Shown: positions 1 to 8,244 of the stretch, in pieces
How the letters are laid out: every line of letters begins with the position of its first letter
Numbering within the stretch: the first letter of the stretch is position 1
DNA from: Actinospica robiniae DSM 44927
GTDB lineage: Bacteria > Actinomycetota > Actinomycetes > Streptomycetales > Catenulisporaceae
Assembly: GCF_000504285.1 (NCBI RefSeq)
Contig: NZ_KI632511.1
Coordinates: 307,372-371,371 of the forward strand
Direction of reading: 5' to 3'
DNA: 64,000 bases
Made by a program: the position numbers and the translations under genes
The notes under the pieces: generated by a model
Database searches by the model: none
What the model was told of the DNA's origin: nothing
What the model saw: only the letters and a program-made list of their open reading frames with translations

Positions 1-250
1 CCAGGATGGCCGCCCGGATGGCCGCGTCCGCGTTCTGCATCACATTCTGGGCTCCATTGGCGCCGTTCAGCGCCTGCTGAGCCGCGGTCAGGTTCTCCTG
101 CGCGGTCTGGACCGCGTCGTCGGCCTTGAAGTAGGCCAGGAGTTTCGCATCGCACGGGTCGGCCGTACCCGCGTTGGCCACCGCGGCCGGACCGGCCACG
201 GACAACAGCGCTACCGCCGAAACGGCGCACGCGAAGCTGCGCACATGCAT
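1..250 (-). CDS. Secreted protein, N-terminal fragment
   Basis: A reverse-strand frame begins with ATG at 250 and runs off the left edge, giving about 83 residues. It starts MHVRSFACAVSAVALLSVAG, followed by PAAVANAGTADPCD: a typical Sec signal peptide with likely cleavage after the AVANA stretch. The mature part is alanine- and glutamine-rich (AVQTAQENLTAAQQALNGAN) and looks helical or coiled-coil. I do not recognise a family. It lies downstream of and in the same direction as the SARP gene, about 110 bases away. Confidence 0.6.
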   Translation of the reverse strand, partial: MHVRSFACAVSAVALLSVAGPAAVANAGTADPCDAKLLAYFKADDAVQTAQENLTAAQQALNGANGAQNVMQNADAAIRAAIL

Positions 251-361
251 CGCCACAAGCCCTCCACGAAGATCAGTTGGGTCGCCCGCCAGCCTCCCAG
301 CCCGCGCCCGCGGCGCCCGCCCGGACACACGAAGGGCGCGGAGAGATCCACCCGGACAGCC

Positions 362-2167
362 TTACAAGCGAGCCGGATGGAGTACGTCGGAAAGCTGTGC
401 GGCGTAGGCGTGCTGGAGGGCGCGCAGCCGGTACACGCCGATCTCCGGAGACTCGGCCAGATAGTGGTCGACGAGCGCCTCGAGGGAGTCCTCGACCTGC
501 TGAGGCGGGGCGTCGGCCAGGGCGCAGACGGCGTCGAGGCCGAGGTCCTGGGCCGGCATCGAGCCGAGCAGGCGCAGGATCCGCGCGGGTGCGGCCGCGC
601 CGGGGAGGGCGGTGCGTTCCGCCGCGCGCAGACCGGCGTCGAGGACTGCGCGCACGGACACCTCGCCGAGGCGCAACTCGCGCAGCCGGTTCTCCGGGTC
701 GGCCAGGCGCTCCGCGAACTTGGACAAGGCCCAGGCCGGCCGGGAGGCCAGCCGCGCGGTCGCGATGCGCAGGGCGAGCGGCAGACCCCCGCAGGCCTCG
801 ACGATCGCTTCGGCCGCGCAGGGCTCCCGGTCGACGCGGGCGGCGCCGACGGCCATTCGCAGCAGGGCCAGCGAGGCGGCGTCGTCGAGCCCGGTCAGCC
901 CCAGCACGCGCCCGGGCAGGTATGCCAGCGGCGCGGCGCGGCCGGTCACGATCAGGGCACTGGCCCCGCTGCGAGGGATCAGCGGGACCAGCGCCGCACC
1001 GTCGTCGACCTCGTCGAGGACGACCAGGACACGGCGGTGCGCGAGCACGTCGGCGACCAGCCGTTGGCGGTGCGCCGTGTCCCGGGGCATTTCGTAGTCG
1101 GCGAACCCGAGCTGACCCAGCAACAGCCTCGGCACTTCGGCGGCCGGCACCGGCTCGGCGGAGGCCGCGCCGAGGCGTAGGAAGAGCCGTCCGTGCGGGA
1201 ACAGCGTCGCGCACTGCCGCGCCGCCGACACCGCGAGGGCCGTCTTGCCGATGCCGCCGCTGCCGGTGATCACCATGAGCGGCGTGCCGCCGGCGTGCGC
1301 GGCGTGCCCTAGCGCGGCGCAGACGGCGGCCAGTTCCGCCTCGCGGCCGACCCAGTGCGCGGACAGCGGCGGCAGCAGGTCGGGCGCATACCTGCCGGGG
1401 TCCGTTTCCACCACGCGGACCGGCGCGTGGGTCAACGCGCGAAGATGGGCTTGCCGCGCCGCCTCGCCGGGCTCGATGCCGAGCTCTTCGATCATCCGGG
1501 CCCGCAGGCTCCGGTAGACCTCGAGCGCCTCCGCGCGCCGCCCCACTCCGGCGAGGGCGTCGATCAGCTGGGCGTGCGGACGTTCGCGCAGCGGGTGGCG
1601 GTGGACCAGGGCCCGCAGCTCGCCGATGACCTCGGCCTGCCGGCCCAGCGCGAGATCCGCGTCGATCCGGCCTTCGGCGGCGCGCACCCGCAGCTCGTCG
1701 AAGCGGGCGAGGTGGCCGGAACGGGCGGCCAGGCCCTCCACGTCGGCCAGCGGGTCCCCCCGGAACAGGCTCAGCGCCGCGGCGAACCGGCCGGCCGCGG
1801 TCTCCCAGTCGTGCCGGCCCAGCGCCTGGATGCCGACCGCGTGGTGGGCGGCCAGCGCCAGCGTGTCGAGTTCGTCCTCGGCGACGCGCACGGCGTAGCC
1901 GGTGGGGGTGGTCCTGATCCGCGCCCCGGCCTCCGGGCCGAGCGTGCGCCGCAGCCGCATCACGTGGCTCTGCAGCGTGCCGCGCCAGGCCGCGGGCGGC
2001 CGGTCCGACCACACCAGCGCCGCCAGCTCGGCCGGGCGCAGGCTGCGGTTGGGATGCAGCAGCAGCGCGGCGAAGACCTCGCGCTGCCGCAGGGCGCTGA
2101 TGACGATGTCCCGGCCGTCCACGGCGGCGCGGACCGGGCCGAGCAGACCGAACACGACGGACATCAT
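362..2167 (-). CDS. SARP/AfsR-type transcriptional activator with NB-ARC domain
   Basis: About 601 residues. The N-terminus (MMSVVFGLLGPVRAAVDGRD) is the winged-helix DNA-binding domain of SARP regulators, followed by a bacterial transcriptional activation domain (about 95-245). A STAND/NB-ARC ATPase domain follows, with P-loop GSGGIGKT near residue 300 and Walker B VLVVLDEVDD. It is shorter than AfsR because the C-terminal TPR region is missing. I chose the ATG at 2167 because AGGAAG lies just upstream and the family N-terminus starts there; the frame is open further upstream. It is divergent from the condensation-protein gene, so it is the likely pathway-specific activator of the NRPS cluster (inference). 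Confidence 0.88.
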   Translation of the reverse strand: MMSVVFGLLGPVRAAVDGRDIVISALRQREVFAALLLHPNRSLRPAELAALVWSDRPPAAWRGTLQSHVMRLRRTLGPEAGARIRTTPTGYAVRVAEDELDTLALAAHHAVGIQALGRHDWETAAGRFAAALSLFRGDPLADVEGLAARSGHLARFDELRVRAAEGRIDADLALGRQAEVIGELRALVHRHPLRERPHAQLIDALAGVGRRAEALEVYRSLRARMIEELGIEPGEAARQAHLRALTHAPVRVVETDPGRYAPDLLPPLSAHWVGREAELAAVCAALGHAAHAGGTPLMVITGSGGIGKTALAVSAARQCATLFPHGRLFLRLGAASAEPVPAAEVPRLLLGQLGFADYEMPRDTAHRQRLVADVLAHRRVLVVLDEVDDGAALVPLIPRSGASALIVTGRAAPLAYLPGRVLGLTGLDDAASLALLRMAVGAARVDREPCAAEAIVEACGGLPLALRIATARLASRPAWALSKFAERLADPENRLRELRLGEVSVRAVLDAGLRAAERTALPGAAAPARILRLLGSMPAQDLGLDAVCALADAPPQQVEDSLEALVDHYLAESPEIGVYRLRALQHAYAAQLSDVLHPARL

Positions 2168-2309
2168 CGTTTCTTCCTCTTCCCCGTTCGGGCGGTACGG
2201 GTACTGTTTTCCGGTCTCGATCTGCCACCGCTGATGATCTAGACCGTAATCGGGTCCGGACAATACCATCTCGTGGCGCTGGAAGAGACGGTCGAGGAGG
2301 GTCAGGCAG
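2168..2309. promoter_or_regulatory. Divergent promoter region, SARP gene / condensation gene
   Basis: This 142-base space separates divergently transcribed genes and must carry both promoters. It is less GC-rich than its surroundings. A strong ribosome binding site (GAGGAGG at about 2294-2300) precedes the TTG start at 2310. I could not identify convincing SARP heptamer repeats by eye. Confidence 0.5.
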
Positions 2310-3677
2310 TTGAAACAGTATTCTGAAATAACGGTCGAATATGGAGGCCTGGAGAGCTGGTCCGGCCCCGCGACCTGGGGACAGTCCGCCATCTGGGCAC
2401 CCATCGCGTGGTACGCGCCCGATGACCACTATTTCAATCTGGACCGCGTGCTCACTCTCGGTTCCGGTCTGACGCCGGTTGATCTCAGCGCCGTGCTGCG
2501 CGACGCGGTGACGCGTCATCCGGCATTGCGCACTGCTTTCACGCCGCAGCCCGACGGATCTCTCCGGCAGATCCTGCACGGTTCGGGTACCGTCCGGGTG
2601 CGGCATTTCCCGGCCGAGCGCGGGGAGGCGGAAGCCGCCGCACGCTCGCTGCTCGCCGCCGAGCGCCGCGAGAGCTTCGATCTCGCAGCGGGCCCGCCGC
2701 TGCGCGTGATCGCGGTCGGTTCCGCAGACCTCATATACGCCGTCGGGCTGGTCGTCTCGCACCTCGTCACCGACGGTGGCGGCGTGGACATCCTCATCGA
2801 CGACCTGCGCAAACTCGCCGCGTACCGCCGCCGCGATCCCTCGCGACTGCCGCCCAAGCCGGAGGGGCGCAGCCCCCGCGAGCAAGCCGAGTACGAAGCT
2901 GGACCCGCCGCGCAACGCCGCGGCGCTGCGGCGCTTGGGCAGTGGCGCGCGCTGTTGGACGACGCGCCGACCCGTCTCCTGCCGCAGGCCCCGGCTGAGG
3001 CGGACGCGACCGACGCGCCGGATCGCTGGCGGGAGGCGTGGCTGGACGGACCCGCCGTCGACCTGGCCTCGCGCTGGCTCGCGGACCGGTGGCACCGAAG
3101 CCCGGGCGCGGTCGTACTGGCGGCCTTCGTCGCCGGACTCACCGCGTTCACCGGACAGGATCCGGTCGCACTGAAGGTGATCCTGGGCAACCGCGTCTCC
3201 GCGGCGCAGCGCTCTGCGGTCGGCAATTTCGCACAGGACGGCCTCATCTGCCTCCGCTCGGCTGGCCTGCAGTTGGTCGATCTAGCCGCTCAGGCCGACG
3301 CCGCGTTGCTAGCGGCGGCGCGCCACGGCCACTACGACCCCGCCGCCATGCGCGACGCCGTGGCCGAGGTCGGCAAAGAGCGCGGCGACGCGCTTGAGCT
3401 CACCTCCTACTTCAACGACTTCCGGCCACCGGCCGCAGCCCCGGACGAGCAGCAGGTGCGTGGTCTCGAACCGGCCCCGGTGCGCTGGGGCGAGGCGTGG
3501 GCCAAGCAGGATTGGTTGATGTTCCTGAAGGTCTGGCCAGAGGGCGGATCGTCGTACGCCCGGCTGCTCGCGGACACGCGGCGCCTGCCGTGTGAGCAGG
3601 CTGAGGTGCTGCTGAGCGGGATACAAGACCTGCTGCTGAGCGAGGTGAAAGAGACGCTCGTCCCTTCGGCAGCTTAA
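2310..3677 (+). CDS. Free-standing NRPS condensation-domain protein
   Basis: 455 residues. The start is TTG at 2310 with a good ribosome binding site, and no ATG/GTG fits the conserved beginning better. Opening residues (ATWGQSAIW) match the first motif of condensation domains. The active-site motif is SHLVTDGG near residue 150, so the first His of HHxxxDG is Ser while the catalytic second His and the DG are kept. A SYFNDF segment lies where DFGW-type motifs occur. No adenylation or carrier domain is attached. It may condense or transfer an acyl or aminoacyl group in the adjacent pathway. The related protein at 25319 is its closest match in the window. Its TAA stop lies in the terminal bases of the HNH element. 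Confidence 0.85.
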   Translation: MKQYSEITVEYGGLESWSGPATWGQSAIWAPIAWYAPDDHYFNLDRVLTLGSGLTPVDLSAVLRDAVTRHPALRTAFTPQPDGSLRQILHGSGTVRVRHFPAERGEAEAAARSLLAAERRESFDLAAGPPLRVIAVGSADLIYAVGLVVSHLVTDGGGVDILIDDLRKLAAYRRRDPSRLPPKPEGRSPREQAEYEAGPAAQRRGAAALGQWRALLDDAPTRLLPQAPAEADATDAPDRWREAWLDGPAVDLASRWLADRWHRSPGAVVLAAFVAGLTAFTGQDPVALKVILGNRVSAAQRSAVGNFAQDGLICLRSAGLQLVDLAAQADAALLAAARHGHYDPAAMRDAVAEVGKERGDALELTSYFNDFRPPAAAPDEQQVRGLEPAPVRWGEAWAKQDWLMFLKVWPEGGSSYARLLADTRRLPCEQAEVLLSGIQDLLLSEVKETLVPSAA

Positions 3678-4048
3678 TGCTGATTGATGCTCGGGTCGTC
3701 GATCGGCTGGTGTTTGGTTGGGCTTGTGGGCTGGCTCTTCGGTTTGGGTTTTTTGTCTCTCCGAGGGGCCCTTCGCTCGGGGAGGGGGCCGCTGGTGGGT
3801 TGGGGTTTTCCGGGTGGGTGGGTGGGGTGCGGGGTGGTTCCTCTCCTCGCTCGGTCACCGGAGGACATCAGGAACCTGCCGGGGGTGCAAGCGGCGGTGG
3901 TTTGGGCTGGTGGGGTGGTTGTCGTTGCGCCGCTTGCACCCCCGGCAGAACCCTGATCTGGCTGCGCCTGCCCGAGCGAGGAGAGGATCCACCCCTTCCG
4001 GGCCGGGTGTGCGCTGCGCTCGGGCCGGGCGCCGGTGCGGGTTTCTGC
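3675..4048. repeat. Left inverted-repeat arm, HNH element 1
   Basis: Near-perfect inverted copy of 5891-6262. Identity is highest from the GGTTTGGGTTTTTTG block near 3740 through the CCGGGTGTGCGCTGCGCTCG block near 4008-4022. The outermost 60 bases are more diverged. Open frames across it on both strands are repeat-derived and unlikely to encode proteins. Confidence 0.85.
3841..3985. repeat. Nested double stem in left arm of element 1
   Basis: Outer stem: 3841-3854 (CTCTCCTCGCTCGG) pairs perfectly with 3972-3985. Inner stem: 3876-3896 (starting CTGCCGGGGGTGC) pairs perfectly over 21 bases with 3928-3948, enclosing a 31-base G/T-rich loop. As RNA or single-stranded DNA this would fold into a long two-tier hairpin. 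The same two-stem design recurs at 5957-6101, 30365-30515 and 31079-31229. Confidence 0.85.
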
Positions 4049-4288
4049 CGGTCGGTGCTGCTGCGGATGGGTGGCGTGTGCGTGCGGGATTGTGCCGGGG
4101 GTCCGGCCGGGTGGCGCGGGCTCGTTTGTCTTCTGCCTGTAGACGCGTGGCGTGGCTGCCGGGTTGCGGATTATTCGTCCTCTTTCGTGTGGGAACGAGT
4201 GGCCGTATATGCGTCTTTTGTCGGAACCCTGTCTTATACTTGAGGTAGCAGGTTGAACACGGGTGGCTAGGGGGAGTGGGTGGGGTCG

Positions 4289-5887
4289 ATGACGGACATC
4301 GCGGACGCGCTAGAGGTGCCGGATGTGGCAGGGCTCGAGCAGATGGCCGTGGTGCTGCGCGCGAGTGTGGCCCGGCAGCTGGAGGCCTTGGCCGCGGCGG
4401 GGCCGGAGGATCGGGAGGCGGCCGCGGCGAGCCTGGAGCTGGCGGCGGCGATCGGGCGGATCGAGCAGGTCGCGCACGGCCTGCACCTGCAGGCGCTCGC
4501 GCAGGCGGACCGGGTCAAAGCGGCGCGCGGGGGGATCGGGCCCTGGCTCGCGGCACGGCAGGGCTATGCCACCGGTCACGCCCGCGCCCTGGCCCGAGAC
4601 GCCCGGCTCCTCGCCTGCGTCCCGGACCTCGCCCCACACCTGACCGCCGGCGAGCTCACGGCGGACGCCACCCGGCTGCTGGCCCGCACCGTCAAAGCCT
4701 GCAAAGACACCAGCATCGACCCCGCCGCAGCGACCAGCGCGATCCTGCACCTGGTGAAGCAGGACGGGGTCAGCGCCGCGGCCGGACACGTCCGGGCACT
4801 CGAGCACCGGCTCGACCCGGACAAGGCCAAGTCGGATCATGAGCGGCATCGGCAGCGCAGCAAAGCGGAATCGTGGAGGCTCGAGAACGGGCTGTGGCGC
4901 TTCGAGATCCTGCTCGACCCCGCCCGGGCCGCCGTCGTGAAAGCCGCGCTCGAGGCCCTGACCGCGCACTGGATGCGCGTCAACGGCCGCGACGGCATCC
5001 AGATCCTGCCCGAAGACGTGAAAACCACCGAGCAGATCACCGCCCACGCCTTCTACCACCTCGCGAAAGTCTGCCTCAACGCACCACCCCGCCTACGCCA
5101 AGCAGCCTTCACCCCGCCCGTCATCTTCACCGCCCCCCTCCCGGACACAGACACCGACGCGGAACCGACGACCACTTCCGGGCCGATGCATAATCCGGCA
5201 GCGGCCACCGCCGGCACAGCCGCCACCGCAGTGACGCAGGATCCGGTAGCGCCCCCGGCCACCGTTGCGGCCGCCGCGAACGCAGCGGCGGGCACGCATC
5301 ATCACACACCGGCCACTGCCACCCCCGCCACCGCAGTGCTGCCGGATCCGGTATCGGGCACCATGGGCCCCACGATCGCGGTGATGCGGGATCCGGCATC
5401 GGATACGGTCCTCGAGGAGCGCTCCGGCGGCGCTCGTGGCGGCCGGATCCCGGACGGATGCGCGCTGAGCGCCTACGACGACGTCATCCCCCTCGCCGCT
5501 CTCGTCCGCACACCTCCGACCGGCCTGGCACCACTGCGAGATTCCGCACGGCTGCGCGATCGCGCACGGCTGCATGATCCGGCATGGCTGGAGGATCACG
5601 CGCGCCACCGGATCCTGCACCACGACCGCGACCACCGCCCCGTCCTGCTCGACGGGCAGCCGATCGACCAGAACCCGCACGCCCGCCTGGCCAGCGCCGC
5701 CCAGCGCACCGCCCTCGCCGTACGCGACCGCACCTGCACCTACGCCGGGTGCGACCGACCCTTCCCCTGGTCCCTCGAAGCCCACCACCTGACCCCCTAC
5801 TCCGAAGGCGGGGCCACGACCCTGACGAACCTCACCTCCCTCTGCGCCGAACACCACCGCACCCTCCACCACCCCGACCCCCACTGA
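4289..5887 (+). CDS. DUF222 / HNH endonuclease protein (13E12-like)
   Basis: About 532 residues from ATG 4289; a GTG at 4280 in the same frame is an alternative, and the AGGGGGAG ribosome binding site could serve either. The N-terminal 270 residues are helical DUF222-like sequence. Residues about 285-400 are a low-complexity insert rich in Ala/Thr/Pro with repeated DPVA/DPAS units. The C-terminus is an HNH nuclease: CTYAGCDRPF, then the EAHHLTPYSEGG core with the catalytic His pair, then LCAEHHRTLHH. A TATACT at 4235-4240 could be the -10 box. It is presumably the active gene of the element. Its role in mobility is inferred, not shown. Confidence 0.85.
   Translation: MTDIADALEVPDVAGLEQMAVVLRASVARQLEALAAAGPEDREAAAASLELAAAIGRIEQVAHGLHLQALAQADRVKAARGGIGPWLAARQGYATGHARALARDARLLACVPDLAPHLTAGELTADATRLLARTVKACKDTSIDPAAATSAILHLVKQDGVSAAAGHVRALEHRLDPDKAKSDHERHRQRSKAESWRLENGLWRFEILLDPARAAVVKAALEALTAHWMRVNGRDGIQILPEDVKTTEQITAHAFYHLAKVCLNAPPRLRQAAFTPPVIFTAPLPDTDTDAEPTTTSGPMHNPAAATAGTAATAVTQDPVAPPATVAAAANAAAGTHHHTPATATPATAVLPDPVSGTMGPTIAVMRDPASDTVLEERSGGARGGRIPDGCALSAYDDVIPLAALVRTPPTGLAPLRDSARLRDRARLHDPAWLEDHARHRILHHDRDHRPVLLDGQPIDQNPHARLASAAQRTALAVRDRTCTYAGCDRPFPWSLEAHHLTPYSEGGATTLTNLTSLCAEHHRTLHHPDPH
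5185..5400. repeat. Dispersed GGATCC-centred palindromes inside the HNH gene
   Basis: Four imperfect copies of an 18-base palindrome with consensus GATGCrGGATCCrGCATC lie at 5185-5202, 5233-5250, about 5339-5356 and 5383-5400. Weaker versions follow near 5535-5580. They encode the repeated DPVA/DPAS units of the low-complexity insert. The same palindrome recurs in the non-coding element at 30918, 30998 and 31141. Confidence 0.7.
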
Positions 5888-5890
5888 CCC

Positions 5891-6262
5891 GTGCGGAAAC
5901 CCGCACCGGTCGCCCGGCCCGAGCGCAGCGCACACCCGGCCCGGAAGGGGTGGATCCTCTCCTCGCTCGGGCAGGCGCAGCCAGATCAGGGTTCTGCCGG
6001 GGGCGCAAGCGGCGCAACGACAACCACCCCACCAGCCCAAACCACCGCCGCTTGCACCCCCGGCAGGTTCCTGATGTCCTCCGGTGACCGAGCGAGGAGA
6101 GGAACCACCCCGCACCCCACCCACCCACCCGGAAAACCCCAACCCACCAGCAACCCCCTCTCCGAGCGAAGGGCCCCTCGGAGAGACAAAAAACCCAAAC
6201 CGAAACTCCCGCAAGCCAACCGAACATCAGGCGGTCTACCAGCCCAACACCAAGCAGCATTA
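5891..6262. repeat. Right inverted-repeat arm, HNH element 1
   Basis: Inverted copy of 3675-4048 that begins just after the HNH stop codon. It ends in CAGCATTA at about 6255-6262. Differences from the left arm are mostly single substitutions. Confidence 0.85.
5957..6101. repeat. Nested double stem in right arm of element 1
   Basis: Outer stem 5957-5970 pairs with 6088-6101 over 14 bases. Inner stem 5994-6014 pairs with 6046-6066 with one mismatch over 21 bases. Same layout as 3841-3985. Confidence 0.8.
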
Positions 6263-6528
6263 GATGGCGTCTTCGAACTATGACCGGGCCCGCGAGGTCT
6301 GCCTCGCAGCTCGCCGCGTTGACGGATCGGTTATAGGCGAAGCGAGGCGAGGGCGAGTACGCGCCTGACCCGGCGGCTTGCGAGTGCACGCGTCAGACGC
6401 CACGGCCTGATCCGACGCTAGGTTGAAGACGCGGCCTAGACCGGTATAGCGCACCGCTGACAACAGAGGCCAGCGATCGGCCACCGGAGCGCGACACACT
6501 TGCAGCGAGCCGGCGGGGGCCGGAGACG
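6263..6528. promoter_or_regulatory. Leader region upstream of the NRPS operon
   Basis: 266 bases without a convincing gene, between the HNH element and the AMP-ligase start. It contains several short related blocks (GGCGTCTTCGAAC near 6265 and GTTGAAGACGC near 6422) that form an imperfect inverted pair. If the condensation gene is not co-transcribed across the element, the promoter for the 6529-20715 operon should be here. No clear -35/-10 pair was identified. Confidence 0.35.
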
Positions 6529-8244
6529 GTGGCGGAAGAGGGGAACGTGCCAGCACGGGCAATACAGCGTCCGGATTCCCTTCCCCACTTGCTGGACATC
6601 CGGGCGTGGCAGGAGCCGGAGCGGATCGCGGTCCAGGTGCTGGGCGGGGGCTCGCTCAAGTTCGGACGCTGGCGGGCCGGGGCGCGAACCCTTGCCGCGG
6701 CACTGGCGGAACGCGGCGCTCGGCCGGGGGACCGGATCGCGCTGCGCTTCGACGCGCGCGAGTGGGACGAATACGCGCTCTGCTTCCTCGGTGTGCTCGC
6801 GGCCGGCTGCGTGGCCGTCCCGCTCTCGGAGCGGGCGGCGCCGGCCGAGACGGCTTATATGCTCGGGCACTGCGAGCCCGTGGGCGTGCTGCGCGGCGCT
6901 CGCTTGGACGTGCCGGCCGGGCCTTGGTGGGTCGAGAGTGAGCCATTCGGCGGCGTGGGCGACAGTTCCGGCGGGAACGATGGGGTCGCTGACGAGCCGT
7001 TCGGGGTCGCGGGCGAAAGTCCCGACGCGAGCTACGGGGTCGCTAAGGAGCCGTTCGGGGTCGTGGGCGACAGTTCCGACGGACGCCCCGGGGTCGCTGG
7101 CGAGCCGTTCGGGGTCGTGGGCGACGGCTCCGGCGGGCGCGCCGGGGTCGCTGGCGAGCCGTTCGCTTCCTGGGGTCCCGGCCATCCGGCGCAGATCCTG
7201 TACACCTCCGGCACCACCGGCCGTCCCAAGGCCGTGCTCGCCGACCACGCCAATCTGGTGCATGGCTGCGTGCTCGACCCTCGGCGTCAGCCGCTGCGGC
7301 ACTCCGAGCGCTTCCTGCACGCGTTCCCGATCGGCACCAACGCCGGTCAGACCATGCTGGTCAACGCGCTCAACGCGCACGCGGCGGCACTGGTCGCGCC
7401 GCAGTTCCGGGCTCGTTCCTTCGCTCGGGCCGTGGAGGCGCACCAGGTCGGTTCGGTCTTCCTGGTCCCGGCCATGGCCGCTGAGCTGGTCGGGTCGGAC
7501 GCAGCCGACCGGGCCGACCTGACGGGTGTTCGGCTCGTTGGTTCCACCGCCGCACCGCTCCCGCCTGCTCTCGCGGTCGGCCTGGCCAAGATCTTCCCCG
7601 CCGCAACTGTCATCAACACCTACACGTCCACGGAGGCGGCGCCCGCCTTCACCTCGATGATTGTCGACCCGGCTCGCCCCGCGGCCCTCGGCCGCCCGGT
7701 CGACGGAGCGGTTCGGATCCTCGACGAGCACGGCGCGGAGGTCGGGTCGGGCGCCACCGGCGAGGTCTGGCTGCGCTCGCCGGTCTCGCCGCGCTCCTAC
7801 TATCGGGCCGAGGTGACCGATGGGGCAGTTTTCCGCGGCCGCTGGATTCGCATGGGCGACCTCGGCTATTTCGACGACGACGGCTTCCTCTTCCTCGTCG
7901 ACCGAGACGGCGACGTCATCAAGACCGGGGCGTTCAAGGTCTCCACGTTGCAGGTGGAGAACGCCTTGCATGAGCATCCCGCGGTGACCGATGCGGCTGT
8001 GTTCGGCCTCGGCCACCCGGTGCTCGGCATGGTCCCGGCCGCCGCTGTCGTGCTCGGCCCGCAGGTCACCGCCGAGGAGCTGCGTGCGTTCCTGGCGCCG
8101 AAGGTGGCCTCACACGCGGTACCGCAGCGCATCCTGTTCCTGCAGGAACTGCCGCGCAATCCGGCCGGCAAGGTCCTCAAGCGGCTGCTGCGCGAGCAGG
8201 CCGAGCAGTCCGCCACCGTCCGCGCTGATCGCTCCCCCGTATGA
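6529..8244 (+). CDS. AMP-dependent acyl/aminoacyl ligase (free-standing adenylation protein)
   Basis: 571 residues from GTG 6529 (GGAGA upstream). Adenylate-forming enzyme motifs occur in order: ILYTSGTTGRPKA (A3) near residue 223, NTYTSTEAAP (A5), MGDLGYFDDDGF (A7), VIKTGAFKVS (A8) and NPAGKVLKR with the catalytic Lys (A10). It probably activates a carboxylic or amino acid and loads it on a carrier, most simply the free carrier at 11386 (inference). An in-frame four-copy repeat (6940-7155) is inserted between the N-terminal subdomain and A3, which is not normal for the family. The stop overlaps the next ATG by 4 nt. Confidence 0.85.
   Translation: MAEEGNVPARAIQRPDSLPHLLDIRAWQEPERIAVQVLGGGSLKFGRWRAGARTLAAALAERGARPGDRIALRFDAREWDEYALCFLGVLAAGCVAVPLSERAAPAETAYMLGHCEPVGVLRGARLDVPAGPWWVESEPFGGVGDSSGGNDGVADEPFGVAGESPDASYGVAKEPFGVVGDSSDGRPGVAGEPFGVVGDGSGGRAGVAGEPFASWGPGHPAQILYTSGTTGRPKAVLADHANLVHGCVLDPRRQPLRHSERFLHAFPIGTNAGQTMLVNALNAHAAALVAPQFRARSFARAVEAHQVGSVFLVPAMAAELVGSDAADRADLTGVRLVGSTAAPLPPALAVGLAKIFPAATVINTYTSTEAAPAFTSMIVDPARPAALGRPVDGAVRILDEHGAEVGSGATGEVWLRSPVSPRSYYRAEVTDGAVFRGRWIRMGDLGYFDDDGFLFLVDRDGDVIKTGAFKVSTLQVENALHEHPAVTDAAVFGLGHPVLGMVPAAAVVLGPQVTAEELRAFLAPKVASHAVPQRILFLQELPRNPAGKVLKRLLREQAEQSATVRADRSPV
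6940..7155 (+). repeat. 54-bp in-frame tandem repeat in ligase gene
   Basis: Four consecutive 54-base units at 6940-6993, 6994-7047, 7048-7101 and 7102-7155, plus a 15-base partial unit. Each encodes 18 residues beginning EPFG and ending GVAx (for example EPFGVVGDSSDGRPGVAG). Units 3 and 4 are the most alike. Because the unit is a multiple of three, copy-number changes would keep the frame. Confidence 0.92.

Larger units (their letters stand above)
3675..6262 (+). mobile_element. HNH-endonuclease element with long inverted-repeat arms
   Basis: About 2.6 kb, bounded by inverted arms of roughly 370 bases (3675-4048 and 5891-6262) around a single DUF222/HNH gene. The ends are TTAATGCTG on the left and its complement CAGCATTA on the right. 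Each arm contains a nested double stem. There is no transposase, integrase or clear target duplication. It separates the condensation gene from the rest of the NRPS operon. Its left end supplies the stop codon of the upstream gene. The element at 30110-31486 has the same plan. DUF222/HNH proteins (13E12 family) are known as multicopy actinobacterial repeats; this inverted-arm architecture is what I see here. Confidence 0.75.

Noticed and set aside
245-1180. Long plus-strand frames opposite the SARP gene
   Set aside because: Arg/Gly/Pro-rich antisense shadows of a well-supported gene; no family motifs.
3841-3985. CRISPR-like interpretation of the repeated stems
   Set aside because: Only two copies per element in inverted orientation, with no spacer array or cas genes.
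3677-4248. Overlapping open frames across the inverted-repeat arms
   Set aside because: The same frames recur in all repeat arms on both strands and are Gly/Trp/Arg-rich; they reflect repeat structure, not protein.
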